Assembly (NCBI GenBank): GCA_026874595.1
Contig: CM049321.1
Span: 8,430,979 to 8,494,978 of the forward strand
DNA: 64,000 nt
From: Sipunculus nudus
Lineage: Eukaryota > Annelida > Sipuncula > Golfingiida > Sipunculidae
Reading direction: 5' to 3'
Shown here: positions 10,991 to 22,574 of the stretch, piece by piece
How positions within the stretch are numbered: position 1 is the first letter of the stretch
Layout: the number at the start of each line of letters is the position of its first letter
Program-made: the position numbers and the translations under genes
Notes under the pieces: generated by a model
Database searches by the model: none
What the model was told of the DNA's origin: nothing
The model's input: the letters and a program-made list of their open reading frames with translations, nothing else

Positions 10991-12080
10991 ATGTATTGAT
11001 TTTAGGCGTGCTGTTGCCTCTTACTGTCAGGCGGATTTTGAAAGCAAAATACAATTTGGTGTGTTTATGAGTTAGGTATAACAGACAGAAACTGTAAAAA
11101 TGTTTACGGAGTTTTATCATAAAAGGCAGATACCTTACTCATAATATTCCTCTGGCAGAGGGTTTGTAATTTCTATCGCTTTTGGTCGATTTGACTGCAA
11201 TTGTAAAAAATATGAGCTGATTTCGATTAAATGTTGCAAAGACCAAAGGCAACACCAAAGGAATGGTCTGATAGATTTTGGAAAGAACCCTACTCGCCAG
11301 TTTAAAGGATTTTTTTATAATTGCTAGACTGGGCAATCGAAACTCAGGTGAATATCCGATCCTTGACAGAAGGTACCAGGAAAAATAGTGATATCCTTGT
11401 TTAAGGAGGTAGGACGTAGTCCAGGTAGCCGACGGAGCTGAAAGTAGAGGCGGTTCAAGCATTAAGGAAAAGGAGGGGTCCAGTCCATGCTGGTATCATG
11501 AAGTATCATGAGAAAACATGGTAAAGGTCCTCAGATCCCGAAAAGGGGGATGGGTTTCCTGAAAATATCGGTTACGGCGGTTGGAAGGGGGGGGGGGGGT
11601 CTGGAACCTCTGGATTCGCTTCTTGAAAGCACCTGGTTAACACCCCTACAAGGGAATTAAACCTATAAAATCTGCTATCCTGTCTAAAGGACATTTAACA
11701 ACTTCATAATTATTCTTTAATCTGTGTATACCAAACCTGAAATTCAAAAGGCTCAATAATATCATATGCTTTTATATTTTTATTTTATGTTTTCTTTCGT
11801 TCTACTGCCATTCACGAAGCAATGCCACCGGCACGCAATGAACTAGCCTTTTTTAAAGAAAGAAAGACAGAAAAAGAATAAAAAACATAGAAACTATGCA
11901 TATGAAAAGCTGAAATTAAGCACACGTGATTAAATAAAAATTGTCATCATGTATATGCTCCTCTTTCTACCGTACCTGAGGGTCTTTGGTGAGTTATCAT
12001 CGCCATTGCTGGGTCATGGCAAAGGACGCATCCGTTAGTTATTTACACACGGCTGTGGGGCGAAGCCTTTTCAAAAAGCC
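10991..12080. other. No gene recognised
   Basis: Contains a G run near 11588-11600 and a minus-strand open frame of 107 codons (11139-11462) without a recognisable domain. Confidence 0.5.
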
Positions 12081-12084
12081 TGCA

Positions 12085-12155
12085 TAGCCTTGGTTAGGCC
12101 TGTCCGTAAACAATTCACCGTTTCTTGGGAGATATTTGAACTCACGACCTCCTGG
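12085..12155 (-). repeat. tRNA-derived SINE-like fragment
   Basis: Minus-strand B-box segment related to that at 9610-9722 (shared complement of GAACTCACGACCTC). Truncated. Confidence 0.4.
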
Positions 12156-12159
12156 CTTG

Positions 12160-13502
12160 GTATAACAATTATTTTTGATTTCAAAATTTCATTGTGTCCT
12201 TTAAATTTCCACATATCATTGCAATCGGTTTACGATTTCAAAATAAATTTATTTACCAAATATTTAGTCCACGCCCACATTAATACCTTCGCTACGATTC
12301 TAATGAAACTCTTGTTCGATAAAGTGTCAATATTCACAAAAAAATCACAAAACAAACCACCAAAATAACCAATGAATAAATGGAAAGAATGGTACTGTTA
12401 CAAAAACACACATAAAAAAACAACAACAAACCTTAATGTTTCTGATTTCCCACTTTTGCCCGTGTGAAGAAATGGGTATGCGGGCAAGTACTTTAACCTA
12501 GAAATAAAATAAGGCAACCGCAGTTCTTGAGGCAACTTCAGTCTCATCCGCCCGCGGTTTCCGGTTGGCGCCCATTAACAACCGCAGCCTCAAAGACCCC
12601 CGATTTTTAATAAGCCAAGAAGAAATCCGGGTATTGCCTACAGGGGGCGCGTTAAGTCCACTTAAGAAAGAAGCATGGATTAATTTCAGTGGGGCTTTTC
12701 CAGTTGACAACAACAAAGGAAACTTTCTTTGAGTTTCCACATGCTCCGCCGGGCGTTCATTGTTTCGCCAGACAGACGATGCCTGATGCCAGACATCAGA
12801 TCATTACTCGTTAGATTTCAGACCACACCAACCAGACGTTAACATTATTCACTTTATCATGAGAAGCTAAGGCGGACTTGAGAATCGCGATGTCTGTCAC
12901 TTCAGTGTTTACAGTTTGTACACTTAAAGTCAGCATTAAAGCGACTAATGTGGTTGGATTTTTGTTCGACAGGGTTTCAAATAACCGATACTCACGAAAG
13001 GGTAAACTAAAACCTTTGTTAATAAGACGTGATTATATTTATTATCTAGCCTCAATTGTTTTCACGTATAGCGTGCCAGTAGCGTCCATATTAGTATACA
13101 TGTTATGTTTCCGGTAATCCAAAGACCGTTAATTGAAGAGTATAAATTCATTTTTATAATGGGCCACTATTGCATGACAAATTTCCGCCTGTTTATATAA
13201 AAATAGTTATGTATTTCGTGTAAGTAACTGTATGGTAAATCTCGAAAATAAACCCCTTATAAAAACGGAACTACTAGTCTAAAGAAGAAAAAGTCGCGAA
13301 TATTTAAACTCGAGAATGTGAAGCCAACTACAGTATGTTTTCGCTTCCGTTTATGTCTGTCAGTGTATCACTGTAGAGTTTTCAGCTATTCAGGGGCGTC
13401 AGTATATAGGGTGTATTGGGGGTATATACCACCCTAAATATCAGCATGGGGGGTGTTAACTTTATTGCAATATATATGAATGCCTTATACGGACGCTAAA
13501 GA

Positions 13503-13505
<3 letters not shown>
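12160..13505. other. No gene recognised
   Basis: A locally GC-richer island (about 12500-12780) includes an 80-codon minus-strand frame with no known domain and a partial CTCF-like GGGGGCGCG. Otherwise AT-rich non-coding sequence. Confidence 0.5.

Positions 13506-13510
<5 letters not shown>

Positions 13511-13537
<27 letters not shown>
13511..13537. repeat. (GT)n microsatellite
   Basis: About 13 GT units after a short TA run. Confidence 0.9.
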
Positions 13538-13826
13538 GCAGTCATCCCCCCCACCCTTGAAGATAAATTGACGCCACTGCAGATATTATACTCTAGTGGT
13601 AGGCATTGACAATCGACAAAAATGAATTCGTTTCCTCGATGTGTCTGTCAGTGTTTTATTTCAAAGTTTACAGCTGTGCATGTATGTATTCAGCATTAAA
13701 AGCGATTACTATGTTTTCGAATCTTCGTGTTTGCTTGTCAGCTTAAAATCTAATTTTCTTATTTGTTACGTCTTCTCGGAATAGTTAAATTAAGAAATTG
13801 TGAATATCTATAAAAAAGAATAACAC

Positions 13827-13909
13827 TGAAGAAAACCAACACTATATATTCACTACAGACTGTTTCATGGGATGCGACCCGATCCTCAGGTAGATGTTGT
13901 TAGAATCTA

Positions 13910-13945
<36 letters not shown>
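13827..13945 (+). repeat. Half of a hairpin repeat with (TA)n tail
   Basis: CAGACTGTTTCATGGGATGCGACCCGATC and the flanking bases match the left arm of the foldback repeat at 15942-16098 (same order: aacact, attcac, cagactgtttc, ggatgcgacccgatc, gttagaat). Only one arm is present and it runs into a (TA)n tract at 13911-13945. Confidence 0.65.
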
Positions 13946-13947
<2 letters not shown>

Positions 13948-13949
13948 TT

Positions 13950-15935
13950 TAGGCCAGACTTTTTTAATTTTTCGGTTTACAAACCCGCCGACCTCCGATT
14001 TCCTCATTTCAGAAAAAAAATAAAATTGGCATTTTTTTTTCCTTTTATATATCGTCGCCGAATCCAGCACGGTTGTTGACAAATGAATTGTTTAGTGGTC
14101 ATGTGTATTAGATCACCTCAAACGTTAGAACTCTTATGATTGGCTAATAAGGTCACTTTCTTAATGACAGATGGAGGGTTTAAGCCAATCAAAAGAGTGT
14201 ATCCTTGGGCCATAACTGCAATTGATTGGCCATCCAGTAGTCAAAAGATTCAGCAGGAAAATTGAGAATTCTTGGAGAGTATTCAAAGTTCGTTTTCTGC
14301 ACTACGGTACATTTTCAAACCAGCGTTTAGGTCATATTTGTTAAACATATTTGTTATATTTAGATGTGAATTAGAAAAGAAAATTAGTTTGGTTGCATAG
14401 CGGCTTTACCAGCTTGCCACTGTTAATAACTTGCTGGATATACACACAAATTTACTTCTTAAGACTTATTATTGCACTCAAAGTCAGACGCTATTAATTA
14501 CTGCGAATTGGCTAAGTTTCACAAGTTTACTCTTAAAAATATTATAACTTGTCAAAACTTAAAAATGTAGTCTTGTAACGCTTAAAAGAAAATTACTGAA
14601 CAGATGAAATTATAAACTGCATGAGGTCGTCATGTACTCTTTGAAAACTCCTGGAATTCTCAGGGTTTCTGCAGTATTTCCGACTATCTGTAGTCTTAGT
14701 GGCGCGGTTTTATGTGAAGCGTTGCAGCGCGTTGGCTTTGCGGATATTTTTATAGTCAAAACAAAAGCAAGCTAAAATGAAAGCCATTTAAAATGCAGAA
14801 ACTTTGAAAGGATTCATTTAATTGTTCCAAACGGATGTGATGGAAGCTTTGATGTGTATGGATTCCGAAAAGCAATTCCGGACTGACAGTGGCCAAGTGA
14901 CGGCATATTAAAATGAGTACGTTACGTACTGTCACGGCTATGGTAGGAAATGCACATGAATAAATAAAGATAATTAATATTTTTAAAATTTTTAAAATAG
15001 TTGAATAATTCAATGTGATCTCCAATGGAAACCTCACTTTATTAGCAGTTGTTGTATATTCAAAGGACTGTCAAACATGCGCAACACTAAAAGGGAAAGG
15101 TCATGGTCATGAATCAAACAACTCGCGTTCCATGTTGTTGACATTTGATAAACAATAGGCGAATAGCTGCAAGTCGCATATTGTTATTGTTATTGTCATT
15201 CACGACTGAAAAATAAAAACTGCGGTCTTTCATGCAAGCAGTGAATATTTAGTTTTCTCCCTGCATATCTGACAAAAAATATATTTTATATTTGTTTAAG
15301 TGTTTGACTGGTCTTTAATTTGTAAAACTTTATGAAATAGGCAGTTCACTTGGCAGGGACAGTGACTGAATTTTTATTTCAGGTGTGTATGAAATCATAA
15401 GTTTTACTGTTTAAACTTTTATTTGTCATTAATTTACCTTCAATGACATTTGAATGGCTTGAAATAACATGGCACACGCAAGATTCATGTGGAAAACTCA
15501 AGAGGATGATGATAATATTTTAATTTTTATATATTATTTTATATATTTTATACAGGTTTATATAGAGCCATTTAAATATGAATTTTATAACCCAACTGTA
15601 CACTAGAGGATTCAGGAACACCAGTATCCAGGTTTGTTCCAATTTTTTTTTTCCTACCTCCTACCTTTCACTTTTGTCAATCATGTTCGTAAACCAAAGA
15701 ATTAAAAAAGTCTGGCCTTAGCGTCTGTATAAGACATTTCATATATATTGCAATACAATAAAGTTAAATGTTTTAGAAAATAATATATTATATTTCCATT
15801 ATAGGTTTTTTCCAGACATATATACTATTTCATGGTTAACTCATAAATGGAACCAAAGTTTATAATTTAATCATATATATATATAAGGTTACCCTCAGTT
15901 GTAAAGTGCTCTATGGCCTACAGACTAGGCCAGAG
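13950..15935. other. No gene recognised
   Basis: AT-rich; no domain recognised in any frame. Confidence 0.55.
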
Positions 15936-15941
15936 CGGTAT

Positions 15942-16098
15942 GACTCTGAAGAAAAACAACACTGTAAATTCACAACAGTCTGTTTCACGGGATGCGACCC
16001 GATCATCAAATGAATGTGGTTAGAATGAAGCTAATGGCTGGTCCTGGTCGCATCCCGCAAAACAGACTATTGTGAATTTACGGTGTAGTTTTTACTCC
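15942..16098. repeat. Foldback (inverted) repeat with (TA)n tail
   Basis: Left arm (to about 16002: AAATTCACAACAGTCTGTTT then GGGATGCGACC) and right arm (about 16048-16098) are near-perfect reverse complements around a loop of about 45 bases. A (TA)n tract follows at 16104-16124. The left arm also occurs at 13827-13910. This looks like a small non-autonomous foldback element. Confidence 0.75.
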
Positions 16099-16129
16099 AT
16101 AGTTATATATATATATATATATATTTATG

Positions 16130-17100
16130 GTCAATGAACATAAAAAGAAGAGAGACATCAACGCCAACATTTCAAAATCATATTATTTAGATAACATATA
16201 CAAATTGTTGCTAAATTTTTGTCCATCGCTGTAGCTTTCGTCAGAGCGAGTGACTTTCCGTAAACAAAGCTGACAGTTGCCCTTTTTTATTTAACTTTAA
16301 AAAGTTATCGCTCATTAGTTACCATGGATACAAAGTATCTAAACAAAGATGCACAGAATTAATAATGGAATTTGCATATTTTTTTTTTCATAATTATCAG
16401 TGATACTCAACCATTATGCCTTAAGATAAAAGTAGGCCTTGCCTTTATGATTAAATTAGTTAACAATATATATATATATATGTACATATTTACGTATAGT
16501 AAGAAACTTCTTTTTTTAGGATAATTAATGTGGAATAATTCACAAATCACTAAAAAAATATTGTGGTCGAGGACAGGGGTTTCCCGGGGAGGGGGGGGGG
16601 GGGGGGTTACAACGTCAACTAAACTAAAGGATATTCTAAATTTGCTACACCCGGTAAAGAATTAGGATGAGATAACGACACGTGCGGGCGATCTGTCAGC
16701 GTGCCCACTACGTCAGGATTAATAACTACAATGTTTTTCTCTGATCTTTGGACGGGCAGCTGGTTCTGAACATAAACCAAGTCCGAGTCAAGGCTGAACG
16801 CCATCCTTAAAGCAGGACCACAGGCATGCATGTCTTAAGATGAACTTAACAAGGTCACAGTAAGATCGTAAAATCCCATTACCAGACTGGGAGCCGTGCG
16901 GTCTGTCATACGCGTTTTGCATCAAACTCTGCAGGCGAACTCTTTCATCGGCGTTGAAGCCAGATTTGTCACTTTTTTCCTTTAAGAACCATCCTCTTCA
17001 AATGGAATAAAGTAAATAAAAAAAAAATTCATTCCCAGGGTTTCGATAATAACGTTGAAGAGATGTATACATGTGAGGAAAAAAACTGAAGGGTGATCCA
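16130..17100. other. No gene recognised
   Basis: Contains a poly(G) tract at about 16587-16606 and a short TA run near 16468. No coding signal. Confidence 0.55.
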
Positions 17101-17104
17101 GTCG

Positions 17105-17362
17105 CTTCGGTGAGATTTTTCACGGTAAGGTGAGCGCGCTCGTGCTTAATGGGAAGGTTGTGTCCAACGGCCGTGCTTCACACACCAACGATAGTGTCTT
17201 TCGTGGGTTCCTCGGTGGTATGACCCACATCCATAACCCGCAGGTGCAGGAGTCACCGGGTCTGGTTAACAACTGGATATAAAATGGACCGTGTGATATT
17301 GCTCTGTCGCGTAGTCCGAAACCGGAATAGAATTCTGCAGCTGTACATATACTTAGTACAGC
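17105..17362 (+). repeat. Dispersed SINE-like repeat (copy A)
   Basis: Shares ordered segments with 41376-41700: GGTGAGATTTT, GGTTCCTCGGTGGT, CCCGCAGGTGCAG, GGATATAAAATG, AGTCCGAAACC, GAATTCTRCAG and GTACATATA. The copies are clearly related but diverged. The 5' part of the other copy is tRNA-like, so this is probably a tRNA-derived SINE family. Confidence 0.6.
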
Positions 17363-17364
17363 TA

Positions 17365-18262
17365 TCATTGTGCATAAGCAGGTTCTCTGCTCTGTCTTTT
17401 AGAAAACATATATTTTTACCTGTATGTCGTAAATAGTAGGAGGGTACAAGTTTGCAGATCTGACGCAATATATTTGTTCCTGGTATAATATTTTGCTATT
17501 GCTTGTTTGAAATTTCAACAATACAATGTCAATCCTCTTGTTCCATGGATGTCCTTTTATGAATGTTCATGTTTATTTCTTTGAGGAATGGCAGTTAAAC
17601 ATATAACGAAATGTTTGACGGTTGAGTTTTGTTACTTTTTGCCCTTCAACCCACAGATCCTCCACAAAAATACCCGTTAAACACAATGAAACATAACCTA
17701 ACGACCACCTATGTTCATAGTCCCGATTCTATTTTTCACTTTATCAGAGACCTCTCGTAGATGACCACCCCGAAATGCGAACATTTTATTGAGGTCCTGT
17801 TGATGATCGTGTTTCAAGGTTTTAATGTAATGAAAAAAAAAATCTGAACTGATAGAAAGGCAGTGTCAGATATTCCCACTTGGCCCACTGCCAAGATAAA
17901 TTCTGTCATTTACAATTTGCTAAAAAAAAAGTGGGATTTAAAATTATGTATTCTTCAAATGAACAGGCAAATGAAATGTTGGCCCCTAGAGGAACGCATA
18001 ATACCTCCCTGGCTGAAGTATAACAATAAAGATATTTCCTTAAAAATGTCAAGTAAGAAGGCTCTTTATAGGATAAGAACAGTCTGACTGATTTACAGGG
18101 GCTAGAATAGGGGGGTGTGGTGGGGGGATTTATATCCCCCTACCTGTTAGCAAGGGGGGATGGTTAATGCAATCATACCCCCTTTTAATAAGAAAATAAT
18201 TTTTGTATATTGGAAATGAAATTAATAATAAGAATTTTAAATCTGGTTGAGAATTAAACTAT
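17365..18262. other. No gene recognised
   Basis: Left flank of the BEL/Pao insertion. A 74-codon frame near 17863 has no recognisable domain. Confidence 0.5.
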
Positions 18263-18267
18263 ACTGC
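18263..18267. repeat. Target-site duplication, left (ACTGC)
   Basis: ACTGC immediately before the TG of the left LTR is repeated exactly after the CA of the right LTR at 26108-26112. A 5-bp duplication is usual for BEL/Pao integrases. Confidence 0.85.
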
Positions 18268-19561
18268 TGTTTCGTATAGAGCGACTTAATATTTAAAATG
18301 GTCCCGCGTAATAAGTTCAGGGACCGCTCCCCTTTTTGTTTCATGCGAATTTTTAAAGGTGAATGTCGCAAAGTTTTGAAGCGCGGGACGCGTAGGCAGT
18401 CCAGCGGCGCTATTTCAGTGATTGTGACGATTTCTTGTAATTTCAAGCCCGAGGGAGGCTCACTCCTCAGGTATTGTAGCCTTATAATTGATTTTATATA
18501 CATTGTACGGTGAAATTACATCTCTGTGAGATATAAACGTTATGCTTTAAATGTGAAATCATAAGAAACCCACTTTGTTCTGCGGTCGAGTTTAATATGT
18601 TTGAGTTTGACGCCGAGGATGAGTTTCATACGGTTGTGTTTAGCATTAAAGATTAATTTAATATGCGAGTTTGACACTGAGGACGAATTTAAGTATTCCG
18701 AGATGTTTGTTTGCTGGGCTATTCATGTATTCTGGCAATATTATTCGTTTGATGTCTGTACCAAACGTAAATCAGGGTAGATTACTATAATATCGTTTGA
18801 GACTTTGTATACCGGGAGTAAATTTAATCACATTGTTTATGTGTCTGTATTGGCATATTTGACTGAGCATTTTTGGGTATTGTTTAAGATTGTAAGAAGG
18901 CTTTCACATTAAATTGAATGCATGTAAGATGCATACAGGCTTGTCAATATGTCATATTACATTCAAGTGGTTCAAATATTTCACAGGCTACATCATTCTG
19001 TGTTGTAGTGTTTATTTGTGGTAATTGCTTAATTGATAGTTTTCATTATGATAACACCTGTAAGACCAGACACTATATGAGACTTCTATTATTTAATTGT
19101 CAGGGTTCACAGTGCTCTAAATATTTATGATTAAGTTTAACTTCTTCCAGAAAGAGAACGTTATTATATGGCTATATTTGTCATTCTGTTCCCCCAAGGT
19201 AAATATAACTGCAATTTGCACATGCACATTAATGTTTAGGTAACTGAATAATAGGGAGTGTATGATATAATACTTGCAATAGGACTGATGTTTTGTAATT
19301 CAACTTAAAGCTGTCTATCTATATAGGACTTTAGTTATGGATATTTCAGAGAATATTTGCTTAGAGTATATAATGTTACATTACACTCATACAGATATGT
19401 CTATATTATAAACAGTAAGGGTCAATACAAGTTAGTATGTGGTTTTAAGGACTTGTTTATTGTTTCTGTAATTTCAGAACGCCAGCTTTATGCAATAAAG
19501 CATGTTAAAGGCGACTCCCTAGGGTTTGAAATAGAAGGGCATCTGGTCTGTGTTTGCACCA
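18268..19561 (+). repeat. 5' LTR of BEL/Pao element
   Basis: About 1294 bp, starting TGTTTCGTATAG and ending TGTTTGCACCA; aligned along its whole length with 24812-26107. Inside, a block of about 70 bp near 18590-18710 is duplicated (GAGTTTGACGCCGAGGATGAGTTT versus GAGTTTGACACTGAGGACGAATTT). It should carry the promoter and polyadenylation signals for the element, but I could not place the R region. Confidence 0.93.
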
Positions 19562-19616
19562 AAGTTCTGAGGATTTGATGAGCATATTGTGTCTACTTAG
19601 CAGACAACCCGAGTAG

Positions 19617-19632
19617 TGGTGACATAGACAAG
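19617..19632 (+). promoter_or_regulatory. Possible primer-binding site
   Basis: TGGTGACATAGACAAG starts with the TGG expected for a tRNA 3' CCA primer but lies about 55 bases after the LTR end, farther than usual. No TGG occurs directly at the junction. The assignment is tentative. Confidence 0.2.
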
Positions 19633-20121
19633 ATGCAAGGTACAGGATCGAACCCAACTGATGATAGTGGTCCAGAGCAGTCTGGGAATGACCAAGAACA
19701 ATACAAAATGACTGAGATTAAAGAAAAGCAAAAGTCTCTTAGAGCAAATATGATAAGAGCTATGAACAGATTACGTGATTCTTCACGCCACCTAGAAGTT
19801 GTGGGCGAAAGGAGACTAAATAGAGAAATGCAGGAAATGCAGAAAGACTTTAATGTTCTTTGTGAATTACATGGTAAACTGTATGACCTGACTGAAGCTG
19901 ATGGTCATGCTGCTCTTGACAAATGGGAAGCAGATTTGGCCACAGACTTTTATGAATTTGAAGAAGAAATCGAAGATCGTAAAGCAGCTTATAAAGCTCT
20001 TAAAGGTGATAGAAGCCTTACTGTCCAGGTAGGGCAGATACCTATGATGACCAGAAGTAATTCTGACAGAGATACAACATCGAGGCCTACAAATGGACGT
20101 TCTGAGCCAAGTGATCCTTAG
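19633..20121 (+). pseudogene. BEL/Pao gag, N-terminal part
   Basis: An open frame of 162 codons starts with ATG 15 bases after the possible primer site. It encodes a highly charged, Lys/Glu-rich, probably coiled-coil segment followed by a Ser/Thr/Arg-rich linker. It stops at a TAG (20119-20121), and homology to gag resumes in another frame downstream. Gag N-terminal halves of BEL elements diverge quickly, so assignment rests on position between LTR and the DUF1759-type segment rather than on a motif. Confidence 0.75.
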
Positions 20122-20222
20122 AGAGATACACACCATAATGTGCGCGAATCTATACCAGAGACCATGAGGCAGAGAGATCCAGATATATCAGCAGATGACT
20201 GTGTAGAGCCTCGACAAATCTC

Positions 20223-20528
20223 TTGACAAATGATATTCGAATGTTGCAATTGAAAATGCATGTCACTGGTGATGCAGATAGGGCAATTGCAGGTTTAGGG
20301 TCAGCAGGTGTTATATATGCAACTGCTTTAAAAATATTGAAAGAGCAGTTTGGTGATAAAAGTGTTATTGCTAGGGCTCACATTAATAAGCTTACCAAGG
20401 GTTCAAAGATCATGCCTGGAAATAGGCAAGGTTTATGTGATTTCTCACTTGATATGATAAATTGTCTTGCTACCATGAAACGTATAGGGTTTCATTCTGA
20501 TGTTAATGCCTCAGAAAGTCTCCGTTGA
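20223..20528 (+). pseudogene. BEL/Pao gag, DUF1759-type segment
   Basis: About 100 codons in a different frame from the N-terminal part. Pattern: LxMHVTGDADRAIAGLG, then ALKILKEQFGD and an AHINKL segment, the conserved order of the DUF1759 gag domain of Pao retrotransposons. The frame ends at a TGA (20526-20528); recognisable coding continues after it into the zinc-knuckle region. Confidence 0.85.
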
Positions 20529-20743
20529 ATGGTCAGGCGTCTTCCGGACCACCTGATCATCAGGTGGAAGGTCGAGGCTGCAGAGCTGAGAGAAAATAGG
20601 ACTATACTCTTGACCACATCAGCACTCTACTGCGACAGCAAGTAAAGATAAGCTACGACCCAGACTTCGGCGACCTTGAGATAGGGGGCAGAGCTTAACA
20701 GAGAGTCTGGCAGAAGGATAAAGGCAGAGGCGTTAATGCAGTT

Positions 20744-21298
20744 ATGGGTCAACCTCTATCAGAGGACAGAAAAAGGCAATTGAAATGCTATGTGTGCAGT
20801 GATCAGCACAGAGTTAGTGAGTGCCCAACTTTCAGTGACTCGACAGTGTCAGAGCGTTTAAAAACAGCAAAAGAGCAAAGACTGTGTTACGGATGTCTCA
20901 ACAGGGGCCATACTATGAGAGAGTGCAGGTCAAAAAAGAAATGTGATAAAGCAGGTTGTGATAAACAGCATCATCGTCTCCTACACACAGACCCTCCCCC
21001 TTCTAGCACTGTTACTACAGCTTTTGACGAAGATGGTTTGCTGCCGGTAGTCAGGGTTCTATTCAGATCAAATAATGGACAGGTTAGGCAGGGAAACGTC
21101 TTGATCGACAGTGGGGCTGCAACCACAATTATTAGGAAAGACTTTTCAAAGGCTTTGGGACTGCAAGGCAAGAGAGAGGCCCTGGAACTGTCAGTTGTAG
21201 GAGGGCAGAGACTCGACCAGAGTGATAGCAGGAGGGTCAAAGTGTGGATCTCCCCGTTGCAGGCGGTGGAGAATATGAAATTGAGGCCCACGAAATAG
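20744..21298 (+). pseudogene. BEL/Pao zinc knuckles and aspartic protease
   Basis: Two Cys/His clusters come first: CYVCSDQHRVSEC (a shortened CCHC) and CYGCLNRGHTMREC (a standard CX2CX4HX4C knuckle), followed by a Cys/His-rich KKCDKAGC segment. Next comes a retropepsin-like domain with the catalytic LIDSGAATT at about 21101-21127 (D-S-G intact) and a SVVGGQ strand. The frame breaks near 21275 and ends at TAG 21296-21298; the continuation of the protease-to-RT linker is in another frame and carries a TGA near 21337. Confidence 0.92.
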
Positions 21299-21532
21299 AC
21301 AATACAATTGTTAGCGTCCATCCTCTGGACAGACATTGACTGTCATCATTCCAACACCTGAGTGATGTACAATTCTCACATAAGGCAGGACCTATAGATC
21401 TGATCCTAGGAGTTCAGTACAGTCATCTTCATGTTGAGGAGGAAATTCGTAAGAGCGCCTACTTCGAACCGGTCGGAAAGAAAACCAAGCTAGGATGGTT
21501 TGTGATAGGACTAAGCAATAGTCGTACGCCTG

Positions 21533-22559
21533 ATGTTTCAATCAACTTTGTCAAGAAGGTCAACATGGAGACATTATATGACATGGAGACTAGGGATTCG
21601 TACACCAGGTTGTTCCTGTCCTGAAAAAGTGATGTCGCTTGAAGACCAGACAGCCCAAGATATTTTCGAGACAACATGTCGTAAGGACGCCGACAGGTAC
21701 GTCATAGGTCTACCATGGAAAGGGGACTCTTACCAGCTTCCAGATAACTATAAATTGGCAGAGAGTAGGCTTTCTTCCTTGGAAAGGAAACTGTTGGACA
21801 AACCTGAGATGGCCGAGTTGTATTGCAAGGCTATGGACCAGTATCTAGAGCAGGGATTGGCAGTTCAGCTTACCCCAGCTGAAATAGACAGAGGCGGAAA
21901 ACCAGTGTTCTACCTTCCTCACAATGGGGTTTACAGACCAGATAAACCAAGCACTCCTTTGAGGATTGTGTTTGACCCAGCGTGCACCTACAAAGGGGTA
22001 TCATTGGATTCGCTTCTGTACAAGGGACCATGCCTGATTTGGGACCTTTTTGGCGTGCTTCTTCGGTTCAGAGAAGAACCGGTGGCCTTCATAGGAGATA
22101 TATCGAAGGATGTTTCTTCAGGTGTGTCTCACGGAGGAAGATACACATGTCCACCGCTTTCTTTGGCGAGACATGGATGTCTCAAAAGAACCGAAGGTCT
22201 ATCGTTTAACAAGGGTCACTTTCGGTGATAAACCGTTACCATCTATGGCCAGTTTTGTGGTGCTCAATGTAGCCGAAGAGTTTCAGTCCAGATTTCCAGA
22301 AGCAGCTGTGCTTCTTAAACGTGATCGGTATGTTGACGACATCATTCACTCATATGCTACGTTTCAGGAAGCAGATAGACTAAAAGCAGCCATGGAAGTG
22401 ATCCTCGGCAGTGCTAGCTTCCAGATCAAAGAGTGGATTTGTTCTTCTGATGTTAGGAAGGAACACGAACTTCAGGCAGTGCAGGATCACGACAACGGAT
22501 GCACACAATATGTAAGTCTTGATGGTCAGGACAGTTTCAAAACTCTCGGCGTCCGTTGA
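21533..22559 (+). pseudogene. BEL/Pao reverse transcriptase
   Basis: The N-terminal half (to about 22120) has the BEL-type YLPHNGVYRPDKPSTPLRIVFD fingers region, split here into its recognisable parts: PVFYLPHNGV and LRIVFDPAC. The frame then changes near 22110-22130, and the palm continues with TRVTFGDKPLPSMA and the catalytic YVDD at 22329-22340. A TGA at 22557-22559 ends that frame, although homology continues downstream in the same frame. All three catalytic aspartates appear present (the first in FIGDIS just before the shift). Confidence 0.93.
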
Positions 22560-22574
22560 AAACCGACGACAGAT

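Noticed and set aside
11139-11462. 107-codon minus-strand frame
   Set aside because: No recognisable domain, no convincing splice sites or promoter; this length is expected by chance in 64 kb.
12638-12655. CTCF site around TACAGGGGGCGCG
   Set aside because: Only the AGGGGGCGC core fits; flanking positions mismatch the consensus.
12498-12740. 80-codon minus-strand frame in a GC-richer island
   Set aside because: Could be a first exon, but no donor or downstream exon with a known domain was found.
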